From Candidatus Aenigmatarchaeota archaeon (GTDB taxonomy: Archaea > Aenigmatarchaeota > Aenigmatarchaeia > CG10238-14), in contig JASEGC010000002.1 in the NCBI GenBank assembly GCA_030018415.1, positions 1-46,721 on the forward strand: a stretch of DNA of 46,721 nucleotides, read 5' to 3'. The number at the start of each line of letters is the position of its first letter. The first letter of the stretch is position 1. The translations under genes were made by a program, and so were the position numbers. The notes beneath the pieces are model-generated. The model was given only the letters and a program-made list of their open reading frames with translations. It had not been told where the DNA came from and searched no databases. Positions 17,948 through 25,440 of the stretch are shown here, piece by piece.

Positions 17948-18595
17948 TTAAGTTTTCTTATGTAGAAAGATACGCTCCCATCACCTTCTAACAATCCTGA
18001 CAAGTGCTAATCTTACCTCTTTATTAGCACCCATCAGATTATTAGATATTTTCACAATTCTGGCTTTACGTCCGATAGGAACATTAAATCTAAGATTCAT
18101 ATACTGAGAGAATGCCGACAAGTTAATGCTCGTTCAAACACATTTCTGTCTGGATAAATTGATACGAAAGAGGGATTAAGATCATAAGTTTGAGCTATAA
18201 TCTTTCTTAGTCTTTCCAAAGCTCTAAGATTGGATTGATCTATGAAAACCTTGTACTCGTACAGATGTCCTTCGATAATAACCAGCCAATTATTAGAGCT
18301 TCTTCTGGAAGTATCGTCTCGTTTATTCTAATATACTTGTTCCTTCTAGTTGACGAACCTCTTAACTTCTCTTCATCTAGAAAAGTCCATGTATCTTGAT
18401 TTTCGAGTTCAGCTATTAATCGCATGACTCGTAAAGGATGCTACTACAACCCCTTAACCACACTTTAACAGTGGTTTCAGGAACATTTGTAAGTTTAGAA
18501 AATTGATGCATGCCTATTTTTCCAATACCTTCTCTCAATTTATCCCTTATTTTTTTCTGATGACACAACATATAGAGGCATTTATGGTCAGTCAA
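17948..18595 (-). pseudogene. Decayed LAGLIDADG homing endonuclease
   Basis: Reading the minus strand through several frame changes gives the parts of one protein in order. First is an HTH (REGIGKIGMHQFSKLTNVPE, TTVKVWLRG). Then comes ILPEEALIIGWLLS, which shifts by one base into EGHLYEYKVFIDQSNLRALE (first LAGLIDADG motif). RLRKIIAQTYDLNPSFVS follows, then NLRFNVPIGRKARIVKIS, and a shift into LSGLLEGDGSVSFYIRK (second motif). At least three frameshifts and internal stops make it dead. The C-terminal half after motif two is lost and replaced by the HisRS fragment. Confidence 0.72.
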
Positions 18596-18693
18596 GATAT
18601 TTTAATAAAATCAATTCGCGATTCTTCACCTAAATCGACTATCCTAAAGATTCACAAAAAGAACCTAGCTATGTAAGAGAAATACCGAAAAAA

Positions 18694-18783
18694 ATGAATT
18701 TATTCCCATCTGGAGTATTAAAACTAGAATTTTTGGAAAATAATAAACCTATTGGTTCAGAAAAATTTGAAAAAAAATTATAG
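18694..18783 (+). other. Short ORF, possible gene remnant
   Basis: A 29-aa frame (MNLFPSGVLKLEFLENNKPI onward) ends in TAG at 18781. The frame is open upstream to about 18631. It has no recognisable family and no clear promoter. It sits in the degenerate stretch between the endonuclease relic and hisS and may be the tail of a lost gene. Confidence 0.15.
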
Positions 18784-18808
18784 ATTGACGGAGAACGGTA
18801 AAAGGATT

Positions 18809-20113
18809 TTAAAGTTTTTTTAAAGTTTTCACGAGTTCACTAATTTTTACTTCCGATTCTGTTCTCCTTTCCATATCACGAAGTTTAACTACTTTTCGTT
18901 TTAATTCTTTTTCACCTACTATGAGCGCATAAGGTATTTTCATCGAATCCACATACTCTAGTTGCCTCGTCAGAGTTCTTCCTTTCAAATCAAAATCAAC
19001 CAACATTCCATTTTTTCTCAACATCTGAACAATCTTTAAGCTATCATCGACAACCCTATCATTCACGTTAACAACGAACACTTTTACCATGCTTTTTTGC
19101 GGTTTTATCATCCCACGGTCTTTCATTACTTCTATTATTCTTTCGATGCCAAGGCTTATTCCTGTGGCTGGTATATTTCTCCCAAGAAATAACCCAATCA
19201 TCTTATCGTATCTGCCACCACCAGCCAAACTCTCTACTACATCAGCAACAAGAACTTCAAATACAGGACCGGTATAGTAATCCAACCCCCTCGCTAAACT
19301 CAGGTCAACTTTAAATTTAGGCTCAACACCCATTTTTCTTAAGTATGAGATCAACTGTCTTAATTCTTCTACACCTTCTTTTCCTTCTTTTATATCTTTA
19401 ACAAACTTTTCTGCTTTTTTAAGAACTACTTCTGGTTTTCCTTTGATTTTAATGAATTCCAGTATCTTCTTCGCTGTATTTCTGAGAATACCTCTATCTA
19501 TCAGCTCTTTCTCGACATTTTCAACCCCAATTTTACCGAGTTTATCGATTGCTCTGAATACGTCCATAATTTTCTCTTCTTCAACTCCAACAGATTTCAC
19601 TAAGGCTGACAAAATTTTTCGATTGTTCAACTTGACTATAAAATTTTTAAAACCAAGAGAGGTAAACACGACAATAGTACAAGCTACGATTTCTGCATCT
19701 GCTAGCATATTTTCAGTTCCAACTGTGTCAATATCAGCTTGCCAGAATTCTCTATAACGATTTTTGGTTATGTCCCCATAACGCCAGACTTTTTCGATCT
19801 GATACCTCTTAAAAGGTAAAGGCAAGCTAGGGTTCGAGGCCATTACTCTGGATAATGGAATTGTTAAATCATACTTTAGACCTACCCTTCTACCTCCTTT
19901 GTCCTCAAAATTGTAAGTTTCTTCTAGGATTTCAGGTCCACCGGCTCCTTTTGCTGCTAAAACTTCCCAACTCTCTATAGCTGGAGTTTCTAAAGGTTGA
20001 AAACCGAAACTCTCAAAGACAGACTTAATCTTGTTGAGTATTTTTTGTCTAATTATCATTTCTTCGGGTAAAAAATCCCTTGTTCCTCTGGGCGGTTGGA
20101 ATTTTTCTGGCAT
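18809..20113 (-). CDS. hisS: Histidyl-tRNA synthetase
   Basis: This 434-aa class II synthetase has PPRGTRDFLPEEM at its N-terminus, motif 2 around RYQIEKVWRYGD followed by YREFWQADID, the His-specific ARGLDYYTGPVFEV, motif 3 around GIERI, and the C-terminal HGTP anticodon-binding domain. I choose ATG 20113 over GTG 20122 because a GTGAT Shine-Dalgarno-like run sits just upstream and the protein then starts MPEKFQPPRG. It charges tRNA-His, whose gene lies at 22831-22918. A diverged copy of its C-terminal domain sits downstream as a pseudogene. Confidence 0.96.
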   Translation of the reverse strand: MPEKFQPPRGTRDFLPEEMIIRQKILNKIKSVFESFGFQPLETPAIESWEVLAAKGAGGPEILEETYNFEDKGGRRVGLKYDLTIPLSRVMASNPSLPLPFKRYQIEKVWRYGDITKNRYREFWQADIDTVGTENMLADAEIVACTIVVFTSLGFKNFIVKLNNRKILSALVKSVGVEEEKIMDVFRAIDKLGKIGVENVEKELIDRGILRNTAKKILEFIKIKGKPEVVLKKAEKFVKDIKEGKEGVEELRQLISYLRKMGVEPKFKVDLSLARGLDYYTGPVFEVLVADVVESLAGGGRYDKMIGLFLGRNIPATGISLGIERIIEVMKDRGMIKPQKSMVKVFVVNVNDRVVDDSLKIVQMLRKNGMLVDFDLKGRTLTRQLEYVDSMKIPYALIVGEKELKRKVVKLRDMERRTESEVKISELVKTLKKL

Positions 20114-20235
20114 TCTTATCACTTACAAATTTCTTTTAGATTTTTTAATAGATAATCGTTCTCCTTTTTATTCAAATAATTTGAAGTGGGATTGTTAAAC
20201 GTCTCACACGTATAAATCAGTATAGAAAATATAAA

Positions 20236-20252
20236 TTTATACATTGTATAAA
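20236..20252. promoter_or_regulatory. Palindromic operator upstream of RHH regulator
   Basis: TTTATACATTGTATAAA has perfect 8-bp arms around a central T and ends 17 bp before the ATG of the ribbon-helix-helix gene. It overlaps or follows the TATA element AATATAAATTTA, where a dimeric RHH repressor could block initiation (autoregulation is inferred). Confidence 0.55.
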
Positions 20253-20269
20253 AAGTATAAGTGATAGAA

Positions 20270-20587
20270 ATGCAAACTCAAAGATACATTTACCCTGTCG
20301 ATCTGACAGAACTCAACGAGAAGATCGAAAAAATTTGTGAAAAAATGGGTTTGAACAAAGCAGAAGTAATAAGGGAAGCAATAGACTTTTATCATAACTA
20401 TGTTATGGGACTGAAGGTGATAGAATTAAGAGAAATTTCAAGAGAACAAGCTGAGAGAGAAATTTTGCAGTACCTCAAAGAGAAAGGTAAAGCATGGACT
20501 TCTGATATTGCGGACGACTTAAGACTCGATATAGATCTGGTTAATAAGATCATGAATGACTTGGTTAAGAAGGGCATGGTAGAATGA
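20270..20587 (+). CDS. RHH/winged-helix transcription regulator
   Basis: This 105-aa protein has an N-terminal ribbon-helix-helix. Beta strand TQRYIYPVDL is followed by helices ELNEKIEKICEKMGLNKAEV and IREAIDFYHNYVMG. Residues 60-105 form a winged helix (AEREILQYLKEKGKAWTSDI...). RHH proteins bind as dimers to short palindromes, and one lies just upstream. ATG 20270 is chosen over GTG 20261 because GTGATAG can act as ribosome-binding site. The stop overlaps the next small ORF (ATGA), implying an operon. Confidence 0.82.
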   Translation: MQTQRYIYPVDLTELNEKIEKICEKMGLNKAEVIREAIDFYHNYVMGLKVIELREISREQAEREILQYLKEKGKAWTSDIADDLRLDIDLVNKIMNDLVKKGMVE

Positions 20588-20742
20588 ACAGGCTAGAGGG
20601 AGAAAGAATACTCTGTATCTTCAAGAAGATCGTCGGTCCTTTCGTGATTGCTGGTAAAGGAAAACATAGGTCACAGAGAGCAACAATCTGGGGATTACCT
20701 GCTGTTTGCATAGTAGAGAAAGAGTGGAGATTTAAAGATTAG
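20584..20742 (+). CDS. 52-aa ORF downstream of RHH regulator
   Basis: The ATG overlaps the RHH stop codon (ATGA), a strong sign of translational coupling. The peptide (MNRLEGERILCIFKKIVGPF...) is basic with two Cys, WGLPAVCIVEKEW near the end, and no recognised domain. It could be a small partner of the regulator. Its stop overlaps the convergent radical SAM gene by 4 bp. The coupling is the main support. Confidence 0.5.
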   Translation: MNRLEGERILCIFKKIVGPFVIAGKGKHRSQRATIWGLPAVCIVEKEWRFKD

Positions 20743-21755
20743 ATACAGTCATAATTCTTTTCTCCCCTCCAGTAAGCTTCCCTTAAAGGACAACCACTGT
20801 AAGGAGTATTTCTTATTTTCTTCGCCGTTTCGTTGTTCCATATTCTTTCAAGAGTATTTTGTTTGATATTTCCTAACAACCTTCTTGAACCGGTACAAGC
20901 GTAGACTTCTCCCAAAATATTGACGTAAAGTGCATAGTGGAGTTGGCGACAGAAAACCCCTCCCATGTAAGGTAAGATTTGGTCATACTCGATTCCGAAT
21001 TTTACTCTATCCATTTCCCTAGCTTTTTCGTATATGATTAAAGTTTCTTCTTTACTGATTTCCCATTCTTTTACTCTTGATCCACCTCCAATCGGCATGA
21101 ATGGCCTGAACAGAGGGAAGATATCGTTTTCTCGGCAAAATTTTAGTAATTCCAAGATCCCATCCTTGTTCAACGTGGTCAGAACAGCGTCTAGCCCTAA
21201 TCGTGTCGGTTTCGTCTTGTTAAAACCAACTTCCATTAGATAACCTAAAGATTTGTTTCTCCTCTCAGCGTAACCTCTTCTATTGACTAGTACATCTTCA
21301 ATCTCTGGCTTCATAGAATTACACTTCACGATCAACGTAATATCCAAATTAAAGAGTCTTTTTGCCATTTTTTTATCTATTATCATTCCGTTGGTAAAGG
21401 TGATCACAGTCATTCCTAGTTTGTTTGCATAGGTAACCATCTTCCAGAAAAGTTTGTCGATCAAAGGTTCGCCAGCGCCAGTTATTTTTATCGTTTTACA
21501 TCCCAACTCCTTTGCTTGTTTAAGTAAATCTAATCTTTCTCTCAAATTTAGTTCGTTCTCAAGAGCTTTGTGACCACCATAAATATCCCTGAAACAGTAT
21601 GGACATGCTAGATTGCAAATGTTTGATGTTTCCACATCGAGCAAAAGCATGGTATTGCTTTCTAAAGCTTTTTTTAATTCTTTGTTTGTTAAATCTAATC
21701 CTTTTATTATCGGGATATTCTCATTTATCGGTACAGCTGTCATATCAATTACCAC
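20739..21755 (-). CDS. Radical SAM/SPASM-like enzyme
   Basis: This 338-aa protein has CxxxCxxC at C47-C51-C54 (SNICNLACPYCF) binding the SAM [4Fe-4S] cluster, then KITGAGEPLIDK (GGEP-like) and a TIM-barrel pattern. Near the C-terminus, GVFCRQLHYALYVNILGEVY, ACTGSRRLLGN and later C residues form a SPASM/twitch-type auxiliary cluster region. Such enzymes modify peptides or cofactors; the substrate here is unknown. Its ATG overlaps the end of the methyltransferase gene by 7 bp, so the two are co-translated. Confidence 0.85.
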   Translation of the reverse strand: MVIDMTAVPINENIPIIKGLDLTNKELKKALESNTMLLLDVETSNICNLACPYCFRDIYGGHKALENELNLRERLDLLKQAKELGCKTIKITGAGEPLIDKLFWKMVTYANKLGMTVITFTNGMIIDKKMAKRLFNLDITLIVKCNSMKPEIEDVLVNRRGYAERRNKSLGYLMEVGFNKTKPTRLGLDAVLTTLNKDGILELLKFCRENDIFPLFRPFMPIGGGSRVKEWEISKEETLIIYEKAREMDRVKFGIEYDQILPYMGGVFCRQLHYALYVNILGEVYACTGSRRLLGNIKQNTLERIWNNETAKKIRNTPYSGCPLREAYWRGEKNYDCI

Positions 21756-22696
21756 CTCACTCCAGCAACTACTTGGATTGATAATGTTTCCTGGCCATCA
21801 CGAAGAGTACAAACGTTCCAAGCATCAGGATACATTTTATTAAACACTAGTTTACATCCTGAAATTTTCACAAGGTCTTTAAGATCAAATCTCTGGTCTA
21901 TTAGGACATAGGTATCTTTTTCCTCGTCTCTTATAACTTCATACTGTAATGGAATACAATTACTGTAGATTATCCCTGATCGTACTGATTTTAAAATTCG
22001 TTTAGCCTCTTCGGCTGCATTCCTTGGTTTTGGAATCCTATCCCAAGCATTGTTCACCGTATACAAAGAAACTATAGCATCTTTTAGTGGCAGCTCACAA
22101 ATATCACCTTGAACAAATAGAGTGTCATCCTCTGCTGCATTATCTTTTGTTTTTTTCTGTGCTTGCTTCGTCTGTTCATTTGAAACGTCAATTCCTATAT
22201 AGAATCTTGAGTTTAGTTTTTCTCGTAAGTACAAAAGGTTATCTCCAGGACCGGACGCTCCTTCAACAACTATGCCATTATTAACATCAATGCATGGTTT
22301 AATGGTTTCTAGACATTCATCTGGACTTTTATAAGTACCCTTATATATTTCCAGGTCGTACCTTGCTAATGTTGCGGATTGCCTTAAAATTGGTTCTTGT
22401 TCGTTTGAACATATTATGTCGCTGATAATAGAATAGTCTTTCATTATTAACTTGATCGATTCCATTCTGTTTTGTGTTTTATTAAGATTTAATGAAGCCA
22501 AATCTTCTGCTAATTTATAACATTTTTTCTCGTCGTTTGATTTTACTGCCTTTATTATTTCGTTTTTTAATTGCTGTTCATTTAATGGCGTATAATTTTC
22601 GAAAATTGGATATAAAAGATTGATTAAACCATTTTTAATTTTATATTTAGTGTCACATTTTTGACATGTCAGATTACCGTCTTTTACTCGACCCAT
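21749..22696 (-). CDS. SAM-dependent methyltransferase with Trm112-like N-terminus
   Basis: The 315-aa frame from ATG 22696 has part of a zinc ribbon (LTCQKCDTKYKIKNGLINLL), then a helical region and a class I methyltransferase core. The core has motif I VVEGASGPGDNLLYL, FYIGIDVS and FVQGDICELPL. The open frame extends upstream to about 22794 and encodes EDALHYLACPSDKGELEL, the usual first half of a Trm112-like ribbon. That part has no ATG, GTG or TTG start, so either a rare start codon is used or a one-base frameshift separates it from ATG 22808. The first Cys pair is incomplete (CPSD). It is coupled to the radical SAM gene by a 7-bp overlap; the substrate is unknown. Confidence 0.75.
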   Translation of the reverse strand: MGRVKDGNLTCQKCDTKYKIKNGLINLLYPIFENYTPLNEQQLKNEIIKAVKSNDEKKCYKLAEDLASLNLNKTQNRMESIKLIMKDYSIISDIICSNEQEPILRQSATLARYDLEIYKGTYKSPDECLETIKPCIDVNNGIVVEGASGPGDNLLYLREKLNSRFYIGIDVSNEQTKQAQKKTKDNAAEDDTLFVQGDICELPLKDAIVSLYTVNNAWDRIPKPRNAAEEAKRILKSVRSGIIYSNCIPLQYEVIRDEEKDTYVLIDQRFDLKDLVKISGCKLVFNKMYPDAWNVCTLRDGQETLSIQVVAGVRW

Positions 22697-22830
22697 CTCT
22701 CTCCTTTCTATCCTTAATTCTAATTCTCCTTTATCTGATGGACATGCTAGATAGTGCAGTGCATCTTCTAAAGTTCTTTGAAGAATGAAGACTATCGCCT
22801 GTTTTCATCATTTTCTTTTACCTCGTTTAA

Positions 22831-22918
22831 GGCCAGAGTCGGGATTTGAACCCGAACAAGAGGCTCCACAGGCCTTTACACTTTTAGAATCTATGCTAGC
22901 CTTAACATTACCCTGGCC
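22831..22918 (-). tRNA. tRNA-His (anticodon GTG) with encoded G-1 and a non-canonical intron
   Basis: G-1 (22918) faces C73 (22831), the hallmark of tRNA-His. The acceptor GCCAGGG pairs with CTCTGGC and the T-arm is TCGGG-TTCAAAT-CCCGA. The anticodon loop is CTGTGGA (GTG at 22867-22869). The anticodon stem GAGGC/GCCTC forms only if 15 nt are removed between bases 27 and 28. The D-arm has an atypical base 14 (T). Confidence 0.85.
22876..22890 (-). other. Putative 15-nt tRNA-His intron at position 27/28
   Basis: Excision of ATTCTAAAAGTGTAA joins G27 to A28 and completes a five-pair anticodon stem. A relaxed BHB is possible: exon GCAT pairs with intron GTGT (two G-U), with 3-nt bulges AGA and AAA at the cuts. 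The flanking exon helix is imperfect, so boundaries are inferred. Confidence 0.6.
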
Positions 22919-23096
22919 GTTTGTTATACGTATAACATTCCCATTCTCAGGAAGAAGAATTAACTTGTTTTTCAGAAGAAGAAACTTAACCCTAGAACCT
23001 TCCAGTAACTTCAACTTTGCTCTCAAACCAATGGGAATTGAAACCCTCCCTTTTGAATCGATCTTAGAAATAGCGCTAAACTTTTCTCGAGTGAAC
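22919..23096 (-). pseudogene. AbrB/SpoVT-type swapped-hairpin fragment
   Basis: The frame encodes ISKIDSKGRVSIPIGLRAKL and LLLKNKLILLPENGN, a clear AbrB-like DNA-binding domain. However, a TAG precedes it, there is no ATG/GTG/TTG before the domain, and the frame runs straight into the tRNA-His gene with no stop until 22808. A short MRGERVHKG reading frame 23 codons upstream, ending in TGA, may be its displaced start. It appears broken; a cryptic start codon is the alternative. A TATA (CTATTTATATG, about 23170) probably drives both this leader and tRNA-His. Confidence 0.55.
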
Positions 23097-23255
23097 TAAT
23101 TCACCCTTTATGAACACGTTCACCTCTCATGTTTTACACCTTATCAGTTATAAGAGGAACTCATATAAATAGTTTGAAGTGGGATTCTAAGATAATGAAA
23201 ATTTCACTTAATTATTTCTAAATTTTTTCAGATTATACAGGATCAACCTTCTAAA

Positions 23256-23567
23256 ATGCATAAATTTCAATGAAATTATACCCTTGGTGAGACCATAGCA
23301 AGAGCATTCGAGACCAGAGAACTAGCTTTTAATGAAATCATAAAATCTTGACATTCCAAAAAAAGGAAGGTGGAAATTTATTTTAGGACGGACTTAAGAA
23401 CTTACGGTTTTGATTGGAAAAATCTAAAAAAGAGATTATTTCCTGACGATTAGATGAAAATTAGGTCGAATCCAGACATTACAATGGGAGAACTTAATGC
23501 TGGTTTAAATTTTTTAGAGAAACTGAAGAAGCAGATTTTGAAAGACAAAGAAGGGTGGAGTCGATAG
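23256..23567 (+). pseudogene. ORF with three in-frame stops
   Basis: One continuous plus-strand frame reads as protein-like segments separated by stops. MHKFQ is followed by TGA; then NYTLGETIARAFETRELAFN...IIKS and TGA; then HSKKRKVEIYFRTDLRTYGF...LFPDD and TAG; then MKIRSNPDITMGELNAGLNF...GWSR and TAG. No frame change is needed, so this looks like a recently decayed gene of about 104 codons, or two tiny ORFs (23370-23453 and 23454-23567). No family recognised. The rest of 23097-23638 holds only AT-rich sequence and the 16S 3' flank. Confidence 0.4.
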
Positions 23568-23601
23568 AATTTCTTAACTGTTTTTATCAGAAATCTTCTT
23601 A

Positions 23602-23631
23602 GAAGCCCTAATTCTTGGTGCCTGTCAATGA
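23602..23631 (-). other. 3' strand of 16S precursor BHB processing stem
   Basis: On the minus strand this region gives an 11-nt inner helix, CACC (23617-23620), bulge AAG (23614-23616), then AATTAGGGCTTC (23602-23613). It pairs with 25411-25440 to form the pre-16S bulge-helix-bulge. Confidence 0.85.
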
Positions 23632-24370
23632 AAATAAAAGGAGGTGATCCAGCCGCACCTTCCAGTACGGCTACCTTGTTGCGACTTAGCCCCCCTCGCG
23701 GAACTTAACCTTGATTCTTCCAAGTGAAAGAACCTCGTTTAAGTTCCACTCGGATGGCTTGACGGGCGGTGTGTGCAAGGAGCGGGGACGTATTCGACAA
23801 ACGATAGTGACGTTTGCCTACTAGGGATTCCGGCTTCACGAGGGTGAGTTACAACCCTCGATCCGAACTGAACATGAGGTTAAGGGGTTGGCTTCTCCTC
23901 TCGGAGTTGCATCCCGTTGTCTCATGCATTGTAGGCCGCGTGTAGCCGGGGAAATTCGGGACATACGGACCTACCGTCGCCCGAGCCTTCCTCTGGTTTA
24001 TCACCAGCGGTCTCCTATGAGTGCCCTCTTGCGAGGTAGCAACATAGGATTCGGGTCTCGCTCGTTAACGGACTTAACCGCACGCCTCACGGTACGAGCT
24101 GACGATGGCCATGCACCTCCTCTCAGCTTGTCTGGTAAGCCCTTCAGACTGACCTTCATTCTGCTGTCGATCCCCGTGAGATGTCCGGCGTTGGATCCAA
24201 TTGAACCGCAGCCTCCACCCCTTGTGTGCTCCCCCGCCAATTCCCTTAAGTTTCATCCTTGCGGACGTACTCCCCAGGTGGCCCGTTTAACACCTACGCT
24301 CCGGCACTGCAAACCCTCGAAAGGTCTGCAACACCAAACGGGCATTGTTTACGCCTAGGACTACCGGGGT

Positions 24371-24432
24371 TTTTAGTTATTCAGGAATAACTGAAATTTT
24401 TGCGTTTTGCATCAATTCATTCCTGAGATAAT
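24371..24432 (-). other. 16S rRNA BHB intron 2 (62 nt, between E. coli 793 and 794)
   Basis: It interrupts the 790-loop sequence ATTAGAT/ACCCCGG. The central helix is TTAG (24438-24435) with CTAA (24376-24373). Bulges are ATA (24434-24432) and AAA (24372-24370), each cut after its second base. The inner stem is TTAT-C-TCAGGAAT with ATTCCTGA-ATAA. Splicing gives exactly GGGATTAGATACCCCGG. No ORF. Confidence 0.92.
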
Positions 24433-25022
24433 ATCTAATCCCGATCGCTCCCCTAGGTTTCGCCCCTCACCGTCGAACCTGTCCTAGGTAGAAGCCTTCG
24501 CCACAGGCGGTCCCCCTAGGATTATAGGATTTTACCCCTCCCCTAGGAGTACCTCTACCCTCTTCCAGTCCCAAGTCTGATAGTATCTCCAGCAAGCTCT
24601 TCGGTCTGCCGAAGAATTTCACTAGAGACTTATCAAACCGGCTACGGACGCTTTAGACCCACTAATCGTGGATACCACTTGGGGCGCGAGTATTACCGCG
24701 GCGGCTGGCACTCGTCTTACCCACCCCTTATTCGTCCACCTATTTACAGTGGACAAAAGTTCATGCATAGCATGAACACTCCGGGTTCCCTCGTCACTCG
24801 TTAGAGCATTGCGAAGTTTTCGTAACTGCTGCATCCCGTAGGACCTGGATTCATGTCTCAGAATCCATCTCCAGGCTCCCACTCTCATGGCCCGTACCCG
24901 TTATAGCTTTGGGGGTCCATTACACCCCCAACAGGCTGATAGGGTATGGTCCCATCCTATACCGTCGCCTTTCGGTGTTCTATCATTCCAGAAAAGAACA
25001 CCCACCAGGTATTAGCCTCAGT

Positions 25023-25255
25023 TTCGGGGGTCAACCATATCATTCTAATTTTTTCTAGTTCCTCTGAATTTTAAAGAGAATTTTTGGATTTCTCTGTTAT
25101 ATTGATATGTGGTTTTACTTGGAACTTAGCCTTATATCTTTCATCTGAAACGAACCTTATTATAAAGGATCAAAAAAAACCTTGCTAGAATCTTCAAACA
25201 TTTAATATCTGTATTCCAAGTATTATTTTTCATCTATTTAGAGACATGGTTACCT
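25023..25255 (-). other. 16S rRNA BHB intron 1 (233 nt, in helix-8 tetraloop)
   Basis: It interrupts the GAAA tetraloop of helix 8 (E. coli about 161/162). The central helix is CGGG (25261-25258) with CCCG (25028-25025). Bulges are AAA (25257-25255) and AAA (25024-25022), each cut after its second A. The inner helix is GGTAACCAT with ATGGTTGACC (one bulged G). Splicing gives TCTCGGGAAACTGAGG, the canonical loop. It is strongly AT-rich compared with the exons, with no endonuclease ORF. Confidence 0.92.
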
Positions 25256-25410
25256 TTCCCGAGATTATCCCTGAGTATAGGGTAGGTTGACCATACATTA
25301 CTGAGCAGTTCGTCGAGTCCCGAAGACTCTCGACTCGCATGTCTTAGCCGAACCCGGATAGCAGTATCCTCCGGCGGGATCATCCGGAATTAGCGGTCCT
25401 TACACACGTC

Positions 25411-25440
25411 TCACTGACAAGTTTCACCAATTAGGGCTTC
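25411..25440 (-). other. 5' strand of 16S precursor BHB processing stem
   Basis: Minus-strand GAAGCCCTAATT (25440-25429) pairs with 23602-23613. Central helix GGTG (25428-25425) pairs with CACC. Bulge AAA is at 25424-25422. The 11-bp inner helix (25421-25411) pairs with 23621-23631. All pairs are satisfied with two G-U. Confidence 0.85.

Larger units (their letters stand above)
23639..25391 (-). rRNA. 16S ribosomal RNA with two introns
   Basis: The gene starts ATTCCGGATGATCCCGCCGG and ends GGATCACCTCCT (anti-Shine-Dalgarno). Conserved GTGCCAGCCGCCGCGGTAA, the 790 loop, ACACACCGCCCGTC and the 3' minor domain are present. Gene length is 1753 nt. Removing two BHB introns (25023-25255 and 24371-24432) leaves exons of 136, 590 and 732 nt, totalling 1458 nt, a normal archaeal length. 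The 5' end differs from the usual CCGGTTGATCC primer site by one base. It is not linked to 23S or 5S. Minus- and plus-strand ORFs inside it are artefacts. Confidence 0.97.

Noticed and set aside
23888-24888. ORFs of 60-156 aa on both strands
   Set aside because: They lie within the 16S rRNA gene.
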